A DNA stretch of 64,000 nucleotides from the NCBI RefSeq assembly GCF_902498915.1, contig NZ_CABVLQ010000001.1. One strand, given 5' to 3'. This DNA comes from Escherichia ruysiae. GTDB lineage: Bacteria > Pseudomonadota > Gammaproteobacteria > Enterobacterales > Enterobacteriaceae. Shown piece by piece: positions 17,915 to 38,678 of the stretch; position 1 is the first letter of the stretch, and each line of letters begins with the position of its first letter. Made by a program: the position numbers and the translations under genes. The notes under the pieces were generated by a model, which did not search any database, had not been told where the DNA came from, and saw nothing but the letters and a program-made list of their open reading frames with translations.

Positions 17915-19933
17915 TTAAATCTCCAGTGCAAGCCGTGTTCCCTGGGCAATCGCTCGGCGTGCGTCCAGCTCCATAGCCACGTCGCAGCCGCCAATCAAAT
18001 GCACGGTTTTCCCGCTATCAATCAGCGGTTGCGCCAGCGCGCGGTTTGGCTCTTGCCCTGCGCAGATCACCACATTGTCCACGGCTAATACCTGCGTTTC
18101 GCCGTTGATCACCACATGCAGCCCGTCATCGTCGATCTTCTGATAACTTACGCCTGGGATCATTTTCACGCCTCGCGAGAGCAGGGTGGTGCGATGGATC
18201 CAGCCTGTGGTTTTACCCAGCCCCTGACCTGGTTTGCTGGCTTTGCGTTGGAGCATCACAATCTGCCGTGGGCTACGGGGGATCAGCATCCCTTGCGAAC
18301 TTAAGCCACCAGCCTGTTGTAGGCTGCTGTCGATCCCCCACTCATTACAGAACTCGGCGATATTCTGGCTGGTGGATTCGCCCGGCTGACTTAAATACAT
18401 CGCCGTGTCAAAGCCAATCCCGCCACAACCGATGATGGCAACTTTGTTGCCCACCGGCGCTTTGTCGCGCAGTACATCGAGATAACTCAATACCTTCGGA
18501 TGATCGATCCCGTCGATAGGCGGAACGCGCGGCACGATCCCGCTAGCGAGGATCGTTTCATCGAACGACTCTAACTGATCCGCCGTCACGGTGTGATTGA
18601 GTTTCAGCGTCACGCCTGTTACTTCGATCATCCGCCGGTAGTAACGTAGCGTTTCGTAAAACTCCTCTTTGCCGGGGATCTGTTTGGCGATATTAAACTG
18701 ACCGCCGATCTCACTGTGCGCATCAAACAACGTTACCTGATGACCACGCGCCGCCGCGTTAATGGCAAACGCCAGCCCCGCCGGACCGGCACCGACCACC
18801 GCCAGATTTTTTTTCTGCACGGCAGGAAGGATCGGCATTTTGGTTTCATGGCAGGCGCGAGGATTCACCAGGCACGAGGTGACTTTGCCAACGAAGATCT
18901 GATCGAGACAGGCCTGATTGCAGCCAATGCAGGTGTTGATCTCATCGGCTCGCCCTGATTGCGCTTTTGACAGCAGCTCCGCATCAGCAAGAAACGGTCG
19001 CGCCATCGATACCATATCGGCATCACCGCGCGAGAGAATGTCGTCGGCAACCTGCGGATCGTTAATCCGGTTGGTGGTCACCAGCGGCAGCGAGACGTGA
19101 CCTTTCAGTTTGCGCGTGACCCAGCTAAATGCGCCGCGCGGCACGGGCGTGGCGATGGTCGGAATACGCGCTTCATGCCAGCCAATGCCAGTATTAATAA
19201 TGGTTGCGCCAGCCGCTTCAATGGCCTGCGCCAGATCTACCGTTTCGGCAAAAGTACCGCCGCCTTCGACCAGGTCGAGCATCGACAGTCGGTAGATAAT
19301 AATGAAGTCGTTGCCGACGCGTTCGCGCACTGCTCGCACCACTTCAACGGCAAACCGCATCCGGTTAGGGTAATCGCCGCCCCATTGGTCGCTACGCTGG
19401 TTGGTGCGCAAGGTCAGAAATTCGTTGATCAAATATCCTTCGGAACCCATTACCTCTACGCCATCGTATCCGGCCTCCCGCGCCAGTTGCGCGCAGCGGG
19501 CGAAATTGTCGATCAGTTGCAGAATCTCTTCATGGGTGAGTTCATGAGGAACGAAACGGTTGATGGGAGCCTGCAATGCGGAAGGTGCCACCAGATGCGG
19601 CTGGTAGCTGTAGCGCCCGGTATGCAAAATTTGTAGGGCAATTTTGCCGCCTTCCTGATGCACCGCTTCAGTAATGGTGCGATGGTGCGGGATCTGGCTG
19701 ACGTCATTGAGCATTGCGCCGCCTTCCATGCCAACGCCTGTGAAATCTGGTGCAATGCCGCCGCTGACAATCAGCGCCACGCCGTGACGGGCGCGTTCAG
19801 CATAAAACGCCGCCAGCCGTTCAGCGCCGTCCGGGTATTCCTCCAGCCCGGTGTGCATTGAGCCCATCAACACGCGGTTTTTTAACGTGGTAAAACCTAA
19901 ATCCAGCGGGGCGAACAGCGACAGGTAGCTCAT
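17915..19933 (-). CDS. fadH: 2,4-dienoyl-CoA reductase FadH
   Basis: FadH (672 residues) is a monomeric NADPH-dependent reductase needed to degrade unsaturated fatty acids with even-numbered double bonds. An old-yellow-enzyme TIM barrel with FMN forms residues 1 to about 330. A 4Fe-4S cluster segment follows (CIGCNQACLDQ plus a fourth Cys near residue 353), then an FAD/NADPH domain (AVVGAGPAGLAFAINAAARG). Full length. The promoter region carries a FadR-type box. Confidence 0.96.
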   Translation of the reverse strand: MSYLSLFAPLDLGFTTLKNRVLMGSMHTGLEEYPDGAERLAAFYAERARHGVALIVSGGIAPDFTGVGMEGGAMLNDVSQIPHHRTITEAVHQEGGKIALQILHTGRYSYQPHLVAPSALQAPINRFVPHELTHEEILQLIDNFARCAQLAREAGYDGVEVMGSEGYLINEFLTLRTNQRSDQWGGDYPNRMRFAVEVVRAVRERVGNDFIIIYRLSMLDLVEGGGTFAETVDLAQAIEAAGATIINTGIGWHEARIPTIATPVPRGAFSWVTRKLKGHVSLPLVTTNRINDPQVADDILSRGDADMVSMARPFLADAELLSKAQSGRADEINTCIGCNQACLDQIFVGKVTSCLVNPRACHETKMPILPAVQKKNLAVVGAGPAGLAFAINAAARGHQVTLFDAHSEIGGQFNIAKQIPGKEEFYETLRYYRRMIEVTGVTLKLNHTVTADQLESFDETILASGIVPRVPPIDGIDHPKVLSYLDVLRDKAPVGNKVAIIGCGGIGFDTAMYLSQPGESTSQNIAEFCNEWGIDSSLQQAGGLSSQGMLIPRSPRQIVMLQRKASKPGQGLGKTTGWIHRTTLLSRGVKMIPGVSYQKIDDDGLHVVINGETQVLAVDNVVICAGQEPNRALAQPLIDSGKTVHLIGGCDVAMELDARRAIAQGTRLALEI

Positions 19934-19963
19934 AAAATTGTCCAGTATGTAAAATAATTGTTA

Positions 19964-19979
19964 TGTGGTCGGATGAGTT
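19964..19979. promoter_or_regulatory. FadR-type operator upstream of fadH
   Basis: TGTGGTCGGATGAGTT matches the FadR consensus core GGTCNGACCAGTT at all but two core positions. It lies about 30-45 bases before the fadH start. FadR and ArcA are reported to repress fadH through overlapping sites. Confidence 0.6.
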
Positions 19980-20061
19980 CTAATTTAGCCGTCGCCGGGG
20001 AAAAGGGAAAAGGGGAATGCGGGGTTTGTGATGGGATTCAAAAAGAATGCGCCCGGGGGTA

Positions 20062-20149
<88 letters not shown>

Positions 20150-20158
20150 CGTTGAAAA

Positions 20159-23624
<3,466 letters not shown>

Positions 23625-23625
23625 A

Positions 23626-23658
<33 letters not shown>

Positions 23659-23678
23659 TAAGGCAGAAACTATTTTCC

Positions 23679-29962
<6,284 letters not shown>

Positions 29963-29965
29963 TCT

Positions 29966-30051
<86 letters not shown>

Positions 30052-30052
30052 T

Positions 30053-30135
<83 letters not shown>

Positions 30136-30150
30136 TGAGGGGGGGAAACA

Positions 30151-30483
<333 letters not shown>

Positions 30484-30487
30484 AGAG

Positions 30488-30518
30488 ATCGGATGGCGAC
30501 GTTGCATCGCCATCCGAT
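30488..30518. terminator. Bidirectional terminator between ygjH and patA
   Basis: ATCGGATGGCGA and TCGCCATCCGAT form a perfect 12-base stem with loop CGTTGCA between convergent genes. Confidence 0.75.
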
Positions 30519-30524
30519 TTGATA

Positions 30525-32322
<1,798 letters not shown>

Positions 32323-33843
32323 ATGTCTTCTCATTCGTATGTCACCCAGCAAAATATCCCGCTGGCTGACGATACCACTCTGATGTCTACTACCAATCTA
32401 CAAAGCTATATCACACATGCTAATGACACTTTTGTGCAGGTTAGCGGCTATACCTTGCAAGAGTTACAGGGACAGCCGCATAACATGGTGCGCCATCCGG
32501 ATATGCCGAAAGCGGCCTTTGCTGATATGTGGTACACCCTGAAGCAGGGGGAACCCTGGAGTGGTATTGTGAAAAATCGGCACAAAAATGGCGATCATTA
32601 TTGGGTGCGGGCGAATGTGGTGCCGATGGTGCGTGAGGGCAAAATCAGTGGTTATATGTCGATTCGTACACGGGCGACGGATGACGAGATCGCAGCGGTA
32701 GAGCCGCTGTACAAGGCGCTGAATGCCGGACGTACAAATAAGCGTATTCATAAAGGTCTGGTGGTGCGTAAAGGCTGGCTGGGAAAACAGCCTTCATTGC
32801 CGCTTCGCTGGCGGGCGCGTGGAGTGATGGCGCTGATGTTTATCGTGCTGGCGGCAATGCTCTGGTTTGTTGCTGCCCCGGTGGTGACGTATTTCCTCTG
32901 TGCGCTAGTGATGTTGTTGGCAAATGCCTGTTTTGAATGGCAGATTGTACGCCCGATAGAAAATGTTGCCCGTCAGGCACTGAAGGTGGCGACCGGAGAA
33001 CGTAATAGTGTTGAGCATTTGAATCGCAGCGATGAGCTGGGGCTGACATTACGCGCGGTAGGGCAACTTGGCCTGATGTGCCGTTGGCTAATTAATGATG
33101 TCTCAAGCCAGGTGTCCAGTGTCAGAAACGGCAGCGAGACGCTGGCGAAAGGCACTGATGAACTGAACGAACATACCCAGCAGACAGTTGATAACGTTCA
33201 GCAAACGGTGGCGACCATGAACCAGATGGCGGCGTCGGTGAAACAGAACTCTGCTACGGCGTCGGCTGCCGATAAACTTTCTATCACTGCCAGTAATGCA
33301 GCAGTGCAGGGCGGGGAAGCGATGACCACGGTGATCAAAACGATGGACGATATCGCCGACAGTACCCAGCGCATTGGCACCATAACTTCGCTGATTAACG
33401 ATATTGCGTTTCAGACCAATATCCTCGCCCTGAATGCGGCGGTGGAAGCGGCGCGCGCCGGAGAACAAGGCAAAGGTTTCGCGGTGGTGGCTGGGGAGGT
33501 ACGTCATTTAGCCAGCCGTAGCGCCAATGCTGCCAACGATATTCGCAAGCTAATTGATGCCAGTGCAGATAAGGTGCAATCCGGTTCGCAACAGGTACAC
33601 GCCGCCGGGCGGACGATGGACGATATTGTGGTGCAGGTAAAAAACGTCACCCAGTTAATTGCTCAGATTAGCCATTCAACGCTGGAACAGGCTGATGGGC
33701 TTTCCAGCCTGACCCGTGCGGTAGATGAGCTTAACCTGATCACCCAGAAAAACGCCGAGCTAGTGGAGGAGAGCGCGCAGGTGTCGGCGATGGTAAAACA
33801 CCGCGCCAGCCGACTGGAAGACGCGGTGACGGTGCTGCATTAA
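32323..33843 (+). CDS. aer: Aerotaxis/energy-taxis receptor Aer
   Basis: Aer (506 residues) senses redox state and signals through CheW/CheA. An FAD-binding PAS domain (about 20-120, NDTFVQVSGYTLQELQG) is followed by a membrane anchor (about 165-205), a HAMP segment and the conserved signalling hairpin (NDIAFQTNILALNAAVEAAR). There is no periplasmic sensing domain, as expected for Aer. Transcribed from a FliA-type promoter and intact. Confidence 0.96.
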   Translation: MSSHSYVTQQNIPLADDTTLMSTTNLQSYITHANDTFVQVSGYTLQELQGQPHNMVRHPDMPKAAFADMWYTLKQGEPWSGIVKNRHKNGDHYWVRANVVPMVREGKISGYMSIRTRATDDEIAAVEPLYKALNAGRTNKRIHKGLVVRKGWLGKQPSLPLRWRARGVMALMFIVLAAMLWFVAAPVVTYFLCALVMLLANACFEWQIVRPIENVARQALKVATGERNSVEHLNRSDELGLTLRAVGQLGLMCRWLINDVSSQVSSVRNGSETLAKGTDELNEHTQQTVDNVQQTVATMNQMAASVKQNSATASAADKLSITASNAAVQGGEAMTTVIKTMDDIADSTQRIGTITSLINDIAFQTNILALNAAVEAARAGEQGKGFAVVAGEVRHLASRSANAANDIRKLIDASADKVQSGSQQVHAAGRTMDDIVVQVKNVTQLIAQISHSTLEQADGLSSLTRAVDELNLITQKNAELVEESAQVSAMVKHRASRLEDAVTVLH

Positions 33844-33846
33844 TCG

Positions 33847-34138
33847 GTATGCCGCATCCGGCAGTTAGAGCACAATGCCTGATGCGATGCTGGCGCATCT
33901 TATCAGGCCTACGGGGGGTAGGCGGATAAGGTATTTACGCTGTATCCGGCAGTTGGAGCACAATGCCTGATGCGATGCTGACACATCTTATCAGGCCTAC
34001 GGACGGGTGTAGGCCGGATAAGGCGTTCACGCCGCATCCGGCGGTTGGTACACAATGCCTGATGCGATGCTGACGCATCTTATCAGTCCTGCGGACGGGT
34101 GTAGGCGGATAAGGCGTTCAACGCCGCATCCGGCAATC
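33847..34138. repeat. Tandem BIME/REP array, three units of about 90 bases
   Basis: Three tandem units begin with CACAATGCCTGATGCGATGC at 33871, 33959 and 34051 (periods 88 and 92), each with two opposed REP hairpins (TTATCAGGCCTACGG and GGATAAGGCGTTCACGCCGC types). A further REP arm precedes them at about 33849. The array fills the 300-base gap between the convergent genes aer and nfeR. Confidence 0.85.
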
Positions 34139-34143
34139 GGTGA

Positions 34144-34767
34144 TTAATCCAGTTGCGTAATATCAAAAGCAGCGCGGTCGATCACCGCAATGATCTTTTT
34201 TATCTGCGCGTCGGTGATATCGCTCTGGTTGACGCGTAAGTCCAGCACCGCTTTAAAATTATCCAGCGCCCGCTTCATTTGCGGGTTCTGGCGCAGCGCC
34301 GCACCAACGCAACGCGCTTTGATGCGTTCCTCAATCATCTCCACTTGTTCGCGGTTTTCTTCCAGCCACTGCGCGCCCTGTTCGGTCAGCGCAATCTGTT
34401 TTTTGCCGCCTTCCTCTTCGCGGATGGTAATTAGCGACTGCTCCTGGAGAAAATCCAGCGTCGGGTAGATGACGCCCGGGCTTGGGGTGTAATTCCCCTG
34501 GGTCAGATTCTCAATCGCTTTAATCAACTCATAACCGTGGCTGTCATCGCGCGAGAGAATATCCAGAATCACCAGGCGCAATTCACCGTGACCAAAGAAA
34601 CGCTGCCGACGACCACCACCGCGACCGTGGCGACCACCGCAGCATTGACCGTGTTCATGCTGGTGACCGTGCCCGCAGTGCTCGTGTTCTGACTTCTCAC
34701 CTTTGCAGCAGCCTTCATGGCGTGGCTGGCCTTCATGTTTACAACACCCTTCGTGATGATGGCTCAT
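34144..34767 (-). CDS. nfeR: Nickel/iron-responsive PadR-family repressor NfeR (YqjI)
   Basis: NfeR (207 residues) represses nfeF and itself, and is relieved by nickel. The first 50 residues are packed with His and Cys (MSHHHEGCCKHEGQ, HEHCGHGHQHEHGQCC), a metal-binding tail. A PadR winged helix follows (about 57-140, LDILSRDDSHGYELIKAI). It is divergent from nfeF with TTAGATATATCTAA-type boxes between them. Confidence 0.95.
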   Translation of the reverse strand: MSHHHEGCCKHEGQPRHEGCCKGEKSEHEHCGHGHQHEHGQCCGGRHGRGGGRRQRFFGHGELRLVILDILSRDDSHGYELIKAIENLTQGNYTPSPGVIYPTLDFLQEQSLITIREEEGGKKQIALTEQGAQWLEENREQVEMIEERIKARCVGAALRQNPQMKRALDNFKAVLDLRVNQSDITDAQIKKIIAVIDRAAFDITQLD

Positions 34768-34787
34768 ATCAGCCTCCTTTTGCTTAA

Positions 34788-34801
34788 TTAGATATATCTA
34801 A
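34788..34801. promoter_or_regulatory. NfeR operator box 1
   Basis: Perfect palindrome TTAGATATATCTAA 21-34 bases upstream of the nfeR start, suited to autorepression. A related half site (ATATCTGATATGAG) follows immediately. Confidence 0.75.
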
Positions 34802-34866
34802 TTTATATCTGATATGAGCATTGCTGCAAGTACAAAAATGATTTTTAAACTCAGATGTACTCAACA

Positions 34867-34904
34867 TGTAGGCCGGATAAGGCGTTCACGCCGCATCCGG
34901 CAGC
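34867..34904. repeat. REP element in the nfeR-nfeF gap
   Basis: GTAGGCCGGATAAGGCG and CGCCGCATCCGGC arms form one REP hairpin, lying unusually inside a divergent promoter region. Confidence 0.75.
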
Positions 34905-34935
34905 CTTGCTACGGTGCTGAATGACTTCACATACT

Positions 34936-34948
34936 TCAGATATATCAG
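34936..34948. promoter_or_regulatory. NfeR operator-like box 2
   Basis: TCAGATATATCAG differs by one or two bases from the boxes at 34788 and 35007. Confidence 0.5.
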
Positions 34949-34974
34949 TACTACAAATTGCTTGCATTTATCAT

Positions 34975-34993
34975 GATTAACAATCATTATCAT
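34975..34993. promoter_or_regulatory. Fur box upstream of nfeF
   Basis: GATTAACAATCATTATCAT matches most positions of the 19-base Fur consensus GATAATGATAATCATTATC. Fur control of nfeF (yqjH) is established. Confidence 0.7.
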
Positions 34994-35006
34994 TTGCGAA
35001 TTTTAT

Positions 35007-35020
35007 TTAGATATATCTGA
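35007..35020. promoter_or_regulatory. NfeR operator box 3
   Basis: TTAGATATATCTGA, 23-37 bases before the nfeF start, is a near-perfect copy of box 1. Confidence 0.7.
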
Positions 35021-35043
35021 TTACCATCACGAAGGCGATAACA

Positions 35044-35808
35044 ATGAATAACTCTCCCCGCTACCCACAGCGCGTTCGCAATGATCTGCGCTTCCGTGAA
35101 CTGACCGTGTTACGCGTTGAGCGCATCAGCGCCGGTTTTCAGCGCATTGTCCTCGGCGGCGAGGCGTTGGACGGTTTTACGTCGCGCGGCTTTGACGATC
35201 ACAGCAAACTCTTCTTTCCTCAACCTGACGCTCACTTTGTACCGCCAACGGTAACAGAAGAGGGTATCGTCTGGCCGGAAGGGCCACGCCCGCCGTCGCG
35301 CGACTATACGCCACTGTATGATGAGCAGCGCCATGAACTGGCGATCGATTTTTTTATTCATGACGGCGGTGTCGCCAGCGGCTGGGCGATGCAGGCGCAA
35401 CCGGGCGATAAACTCACAGTAGCCGGACCGCGTGGTTCGCTGGTGGTGCCGGAAGATTACGCGTATCAGCTGTATGTCTGTGATGAATCCGGAATGCCCG
35501 CACTGCGCCGCCGCCTGGAAACGTTGAGCAAACTTGCCGTTAAACCGCAAGTTACCGCGCTGGTCAGCGTGCGGGATAACGCCTGTCAGGATTATCTCGC
35601 GCACCTTGACGGTTTTAACATCGAGTGGCTGGCGCATGATGAGCAGGCGGTGGACGCGCGTCTGGCGCAGCTGGAAATTCCTGCCGATGATTATTTCATC
35701 TGGATAACCGGCGAAGGTAAGGTGGTTAAGAATTTAAGCCGCCGCTTTGAAGCGGAACAATATGACCCACAGCGGGTACGTGCAGCAGCTTACTGGCACG
35801 CAAAGTAA
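35044..35808 (+). CDS. nfeF: NADPH-dependent ferric-chelate reductase NfeF (YqjH)
   Basis: NfeF (254 residues) is a cytoplasmic siderophore-interacting-protein family flavin reductase that releases iron from ferric chelates. An FAD-binding barrel includes PSRDYTPLYD (about residues 82-91), followed by an NADPH-binding domain ending with the ITGEGKVVKNLSRRF segment. The promoter carries Fur and NfeR boxes. Followed by a strong terminator and then the tRNA gene. Confidence 0.95.
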   Translation: MNNSPRYPQRVRNDLRFRELTVLRVERISAGFQRIVLGGEALDGFTSRGFDDHSKLFFPQPDAHFVPPTVTEEGIVWPEGPRPPSRDYTPLYDEQRHELAIDFFIHDGGVASGWAMQAQPGDKLTVAGPRGSLVVPEDYAYQLYVCDESGMPALRRRLETLSKLAVKPQVTALVSVRDNACQDYLAHLDGFNIEWLAHDEQAVDARLAQLEIPADDYFIWITGEGKVVKNLSRRFEAEQYDPQRVRAAAYWHAK

Positions 35809-35820
35809 TTGATATATGAA

Positions 35821-35849
35821 AAAAGGCTGACGATTTCTCGTCAGCCTTT
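35821..35849. terminator. Terminator between nfeF and ileX
   Basis: AAAAGGCTGACGA and TCGTCAGCCTTT form a long perfect stem around TTTC, with A/T runs on both sides, so it may serve nfeF and the oppositely transcribed tRNA. Confidence 0.75.
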
Positions 35850-35857
35850 GCGGTATC

Positions 35858-35933
35858 TGGTGGCCCCTGCTGGACTTGAACCAGCGACCAAGCGATTATG
35901 AGTCGCCTGCTCTAACCACTGAGCTAAGGGGCC
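35858..35933 (-). tRNA. ileX: tRNA-Ile2 (anticodon CAU, lysidine-modified), ileX
   Basis: The 76-base gene on the minus strand folds into a cloverleaf: acceptor GGCCCCT / AGGGGCC, D arm with AGCTCAGTGGTTAGAGC, anticodon loop ACTCATAATC, T arm GCTGGTTCAAGTCCAGC, and encoded CCA. The CAU anticodon with this body is the isoleucine tRNA that reads AUA after C34 becomes lysidine, not a methionine tRNA. Confidence 0.95.
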
Positions 35934-36058
35934 ATGGTAGCGGATTATAAAGTAACTCCGTGCCGCGATCCAGCCATTAGCGTGCGGCTGCTGTTTTTAT
36001 AAACAACGTGTTTTCAATTCGTTATACTTCCTGCGGGTTGTGTTGTTCAGGAGTTAAT

Positions 36059-36565
36059 ATGGTTGACGATATTCTTGCGCCAGGATTGCGTGTGGTGTTT
36101 TGTGGCATCAATCCGGGTCTTTCTTCCGCAGAGTCTGGCTTTCCGTTTGCCCATCCGGCAAATCGCTTCTGGAAGGTGATTTATCAGGCCGGATTTACCG
36201 ACCGTCAGTTGAAGCCACAGGAAGCGCAGCATCTGCTGGATTATCGTTGCGGTGTTACCAAACTGGTAGATCGTCCAACGGTGCAAGCCAATGAAGTTTC
36301 AAAGCAGGAGTTGCACGCAGGCGGGCGCAAGCTGATTGAAAAAATTGAAGATTATCAGCCGCAAGCGTTGGCGATTCTGGGCAAACAAGCATATGAACAG
36401 GGATTCAGCCAGCGCGGTGCACAATGGGGGAAACAAACGCTCACCATTGGTTCGACGCAGATTTGGGTGTTGCCGAATCCCAGCGGCTTAAGCCGCGTTT
36501 CACTGGAGAAACTGGTTGAGGCGTATCGGGAACTGGATCAGGCGCTGGTCGTGCGTGGGCGATAA
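36059..36565 (+). CDS. mug: G/U mismatch-specific DNA glycosylase Mug
   Basis: Mug (168 residues) excises uracil and ethenocytosine opposite guanine. The uracil-glycosylase-fold motifs are present: FCGINPGLSS (about 14-23) with the catalytic Asn, and LPNPSGLSR near residue 140. I chose MVDDIL because CAGGAG lies just upstream; the frame is open to 36008 without similarity. A tight terminator follows the stop. Confidence 0.96.
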   Translation: MVDDILAPGLRVVFCGINPGLSSAESGFPFAHPANRFWKVIYQAGFTDRQLKPQEAQHLLDYRCGVTKLVDRPTVQANEVSKQELHAGGRKLIEKIEDYQPQALAILGKQAYEQGFSQRGAQWGKQTLTIGSTQIWVLPNPSGLSRVSLEKLVEAYRELDQALVVRGR

Positions 36566-36590
36566 AAACGCCACCGAAAAGGTGGCGTTT
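36564..36590 (+). terminator. mug terminator
   Basis: AACGCCACC and GGTGGCGTT flank GAAAA and end in TT; the hairpin overlaps the mug stop codon region. Confidence 0.75.
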
Positions 36591-36605
36591 GTGCAGAGGG
36601 ATAAG

Positions 36606-36640
36606 TGCCGGATGCGGCGTAAACGCCTATCCGGCTTACC
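36606..36640. repeat. REP element between mug and rpoD
   Basis: GCCGGATGCGGCGT and ACGCCTATCCGGC arms form one REP between the convergent mug and rpoD ends. Confidence 0.75.
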
Positions 36641-36642
36641 GA

Positions 36643-38484
36643 TTAATCGTCCAGGAAGCTACGCAGTACTTCAGAACGGCTTGGGTGACGCAGTTTACGC
36701 AGCGCCTTCGCTTCGATCTGACGGATACGTTCACGGGTAACGTCGAACTGTTTACCCACTTCTTCCAGCGTGTGGTCGGTGTTCATGTCGATACCGAAAC
36801 GCATACGCAGAACTTTCGCTTCACGCGCGGTCAGCCCAGCCAGCACGTCGTGCGTTGCCGCACGCAGGCTTTCGGTGGTCGCAGAATCCAGCGGCAGCTC
36901 GAGGGTGGTATCCTCGATGAAATCACCCAGATGCGAATCTTCATCATCACCGATCGGCGTTTCCATGGAGATTGGCTCTTTGGCGATCTTCAGCACTTTG
37001 CGGATTTTGTCTTCCGGCATCAGCATACGTTCAGCCAGTTCTTCCGGCGTCGGTTCACGACCCATTTCTTGCAGCATCTGGCGAGAAATACGGTTGAGCT
37101 TGTTGATAGTCTCAATCATATGCACCGGAATACGGATGGTGCGCGCCTGATCTGCGATAGAGCGGGTGATCGCCTGACGGATCCACCAGGTTGCGTAGGT
37201 GGAGAACTTGTAACCACGACGGTATTCGAATTTATCAACCGCTTTCATCAGACCGATGTTGCCTTCCTGAATCAGATCGAGGAACTGCAAGCCACGGTTG
37301 GTGTATTTCTTAGCGATAGAAATAACCAGACGTAAGTTCGCTTCAACCATCTCTTTCTTCGCACGGCGGGCTTTCGCTTCACCGATGGACATGCGACGGT
37401 TAATGTCTTTAACCTGCTCAATGGTCAGGCCGGTTTCTTCTTCAATCTGCTGCAGTTTCTGCAGGGCGCGATGCACTTCTTCAGAGACATCGTGCAGTTT
37501 TTCCGACCACGGTTTGTTCATCGCAATTGCCGCGTTGAACCAGGTATCGCTGGTTTCGTTGCCGGTAAACAGGGTGATGAAGTTTTTCTTCGGCATTTTG
37601 CACTGCTCAACGCAGAGCTTCATGATCAGACGCTCTTGTGTACGAACGCGATCCATCATGACGCGCATACTGTTGACCAGGTAGTCAAACTGCTTCGGCA
37701 CCAGGCGGAACTGTTTGAATACTTCAGACAGTTTCAGGATTTCTTCCTGAGCGGCAGCGTGGCTGCGGCCTTTCGCTTTGATGGTGTCACGCGTTACAAC
37801 GTACTGAGCGCGCAGTTCAGCAAATTTTTCGCGAGCCAACTCCGGGTCGATGCTGTTGTCATCGTCGGCACTGTCGTCGTCGGCATCTTCTTCGTCTTCA
37901 TCTTCGTCATCGTCCAGATCTTCCTGGGAAAGCTCAGAACCGACGTGAGTGGCGGTTGGTGCCAGATCTTCTTCTGCGTTCGGGTCAACAAAGCCAGTGA
38001 TCAGATCGGACAGACGCGCTTCTTCTGCTTCAACACGATCATACTGTTCCAGCAGATAGGTGATCGCTTCCGGATATTCAGCAACGGAGCATTGAACCTG
38101 GTTGATCCCGTCTTCGATGCGTTTAGCGATGTCAATTTCGCCTTCGCGGGTCAACAGTTCAACGGTGCCCATTTCACGCATGTACATGCGTACCGGGTCA
38201 GTCGTGCGCCCGATTTCAGATTCCACGCTGGAAAGCACCTGCGCGGCGGCTTCGGCAGCATCTTCGTCTGCTGTGTTTTCAGCCAGCATCAGGTCATCGG
38301 CATCCGGCGCTTCTTCCATCACCTGAATGCCCATGTCATTGATCATTTGGATGATGTCTTCGATCTGATCGGAATCGACGATATCTTCCGGCAGATGGTC
38401 ATTGACCTCGGCATAGGTCAGATAGCCTTGCTCCTTACCACGGGTGACAAGAAGTTTCAGCTGTGACTGCGGGTTTTGCTCCAT
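36643..38484 (-). CDS. rpoD: RNA polymerase primary sigma factor RpoD (sigma-70)
   Basis: RpoD (613 residues) directs RNA polymerase to housekeeping promoters. Visible parts are region 1.1 at the N-terminus, an acidic insert near residues 190-213 (DDDEDEDEEDADDD), and region 2 with the -10-recognising YKFSTYATWWIRQAITRSI. Region 3 follows, then region 4.2 with the -35-recognising EEVGKQFDVTRERIRQIE. Last gene of rpsU-dnaG-rpoD; also has a heat-shock promoter inside dnaG. Confidence 0.98.
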   Translation of the reverse strand: MEQNPQSQLKLLVTRGKEQGYLTYAEVNDHLPEDIVDSDQIEDIIQMINDMGIQVMEEAPDADDLMLAENTADEDAAEAAAQVLSSVESEIGRTTDPVRMYMREMGTVELLTREGEIDIAKRIEDGINQVQCSVAEYPEAITYLLEQYDRVEAEEARLSDLITGFVDPNAEEDLAPTATHVGSELSQEDLDDDEDEDEEDADDDSADDDNSIDPELAREKFAELRAQYVVTRDTIKAKGRSHAAAQEEILKLSEVFKQFRLVPKQFDYLVNSMRVMMDRVRTQERLIMKLCVEQCKMPKKNFITLFTGNETSDTWFNAAIAMNKPWSEKLHDVSEEVHRALQKLQQIEEETGLTIEQVKDINRRMSIGEAKARRAKKEMVEANLRLVISIAKKYTNRGLQFLDLIQEGNIGLMKAVDKFEYRRGYKFSTYATWWIRQAITRSIADQARTIRIPVHMIETINKLNRISRQMLQEMGREPTPEELAERMLMPEDKIRKVLKIAKEPISMETPIGDDEDSHLGDFIEDTTLELPLDSATTESLRAATHDVLAGLTAREAKVLRMRFGIDMNTDHTLEEVGKQFDVTRERIRQIEAKALRKLRHPSRSEVLRSFLDD

Positions 38485-38678
38485 AAGACGGTATCCACAC
38501 TTATTTCATGAGGTTGGTGTTGGGCGATTGACCGGATATCATTCAGACGTTAATACTGAAATCCAACGGTTATTTACCGCCAACGATAATTACGAGGGCG
38601 TACTTATATCATTGCCGCTGCCTCTCAGTGCGGCTGTCGGGGGCTTCCCGATCGCTATTCGGCACTTAAGCCGTTAAA

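Noticed and set aside
33847..34138. Regular ~90-base repeats considered as a CRISPR array
   Set aside because: Units are BIMEs with REP cores; there are no short identical repeats separated by unique spacers and no cas genes.
37471..38466. 331-codon open frame antisense to rpoD
   Set aside because: Phe/Val-rich shadow of rpoD's acidic coding sequence; no supporting signals.
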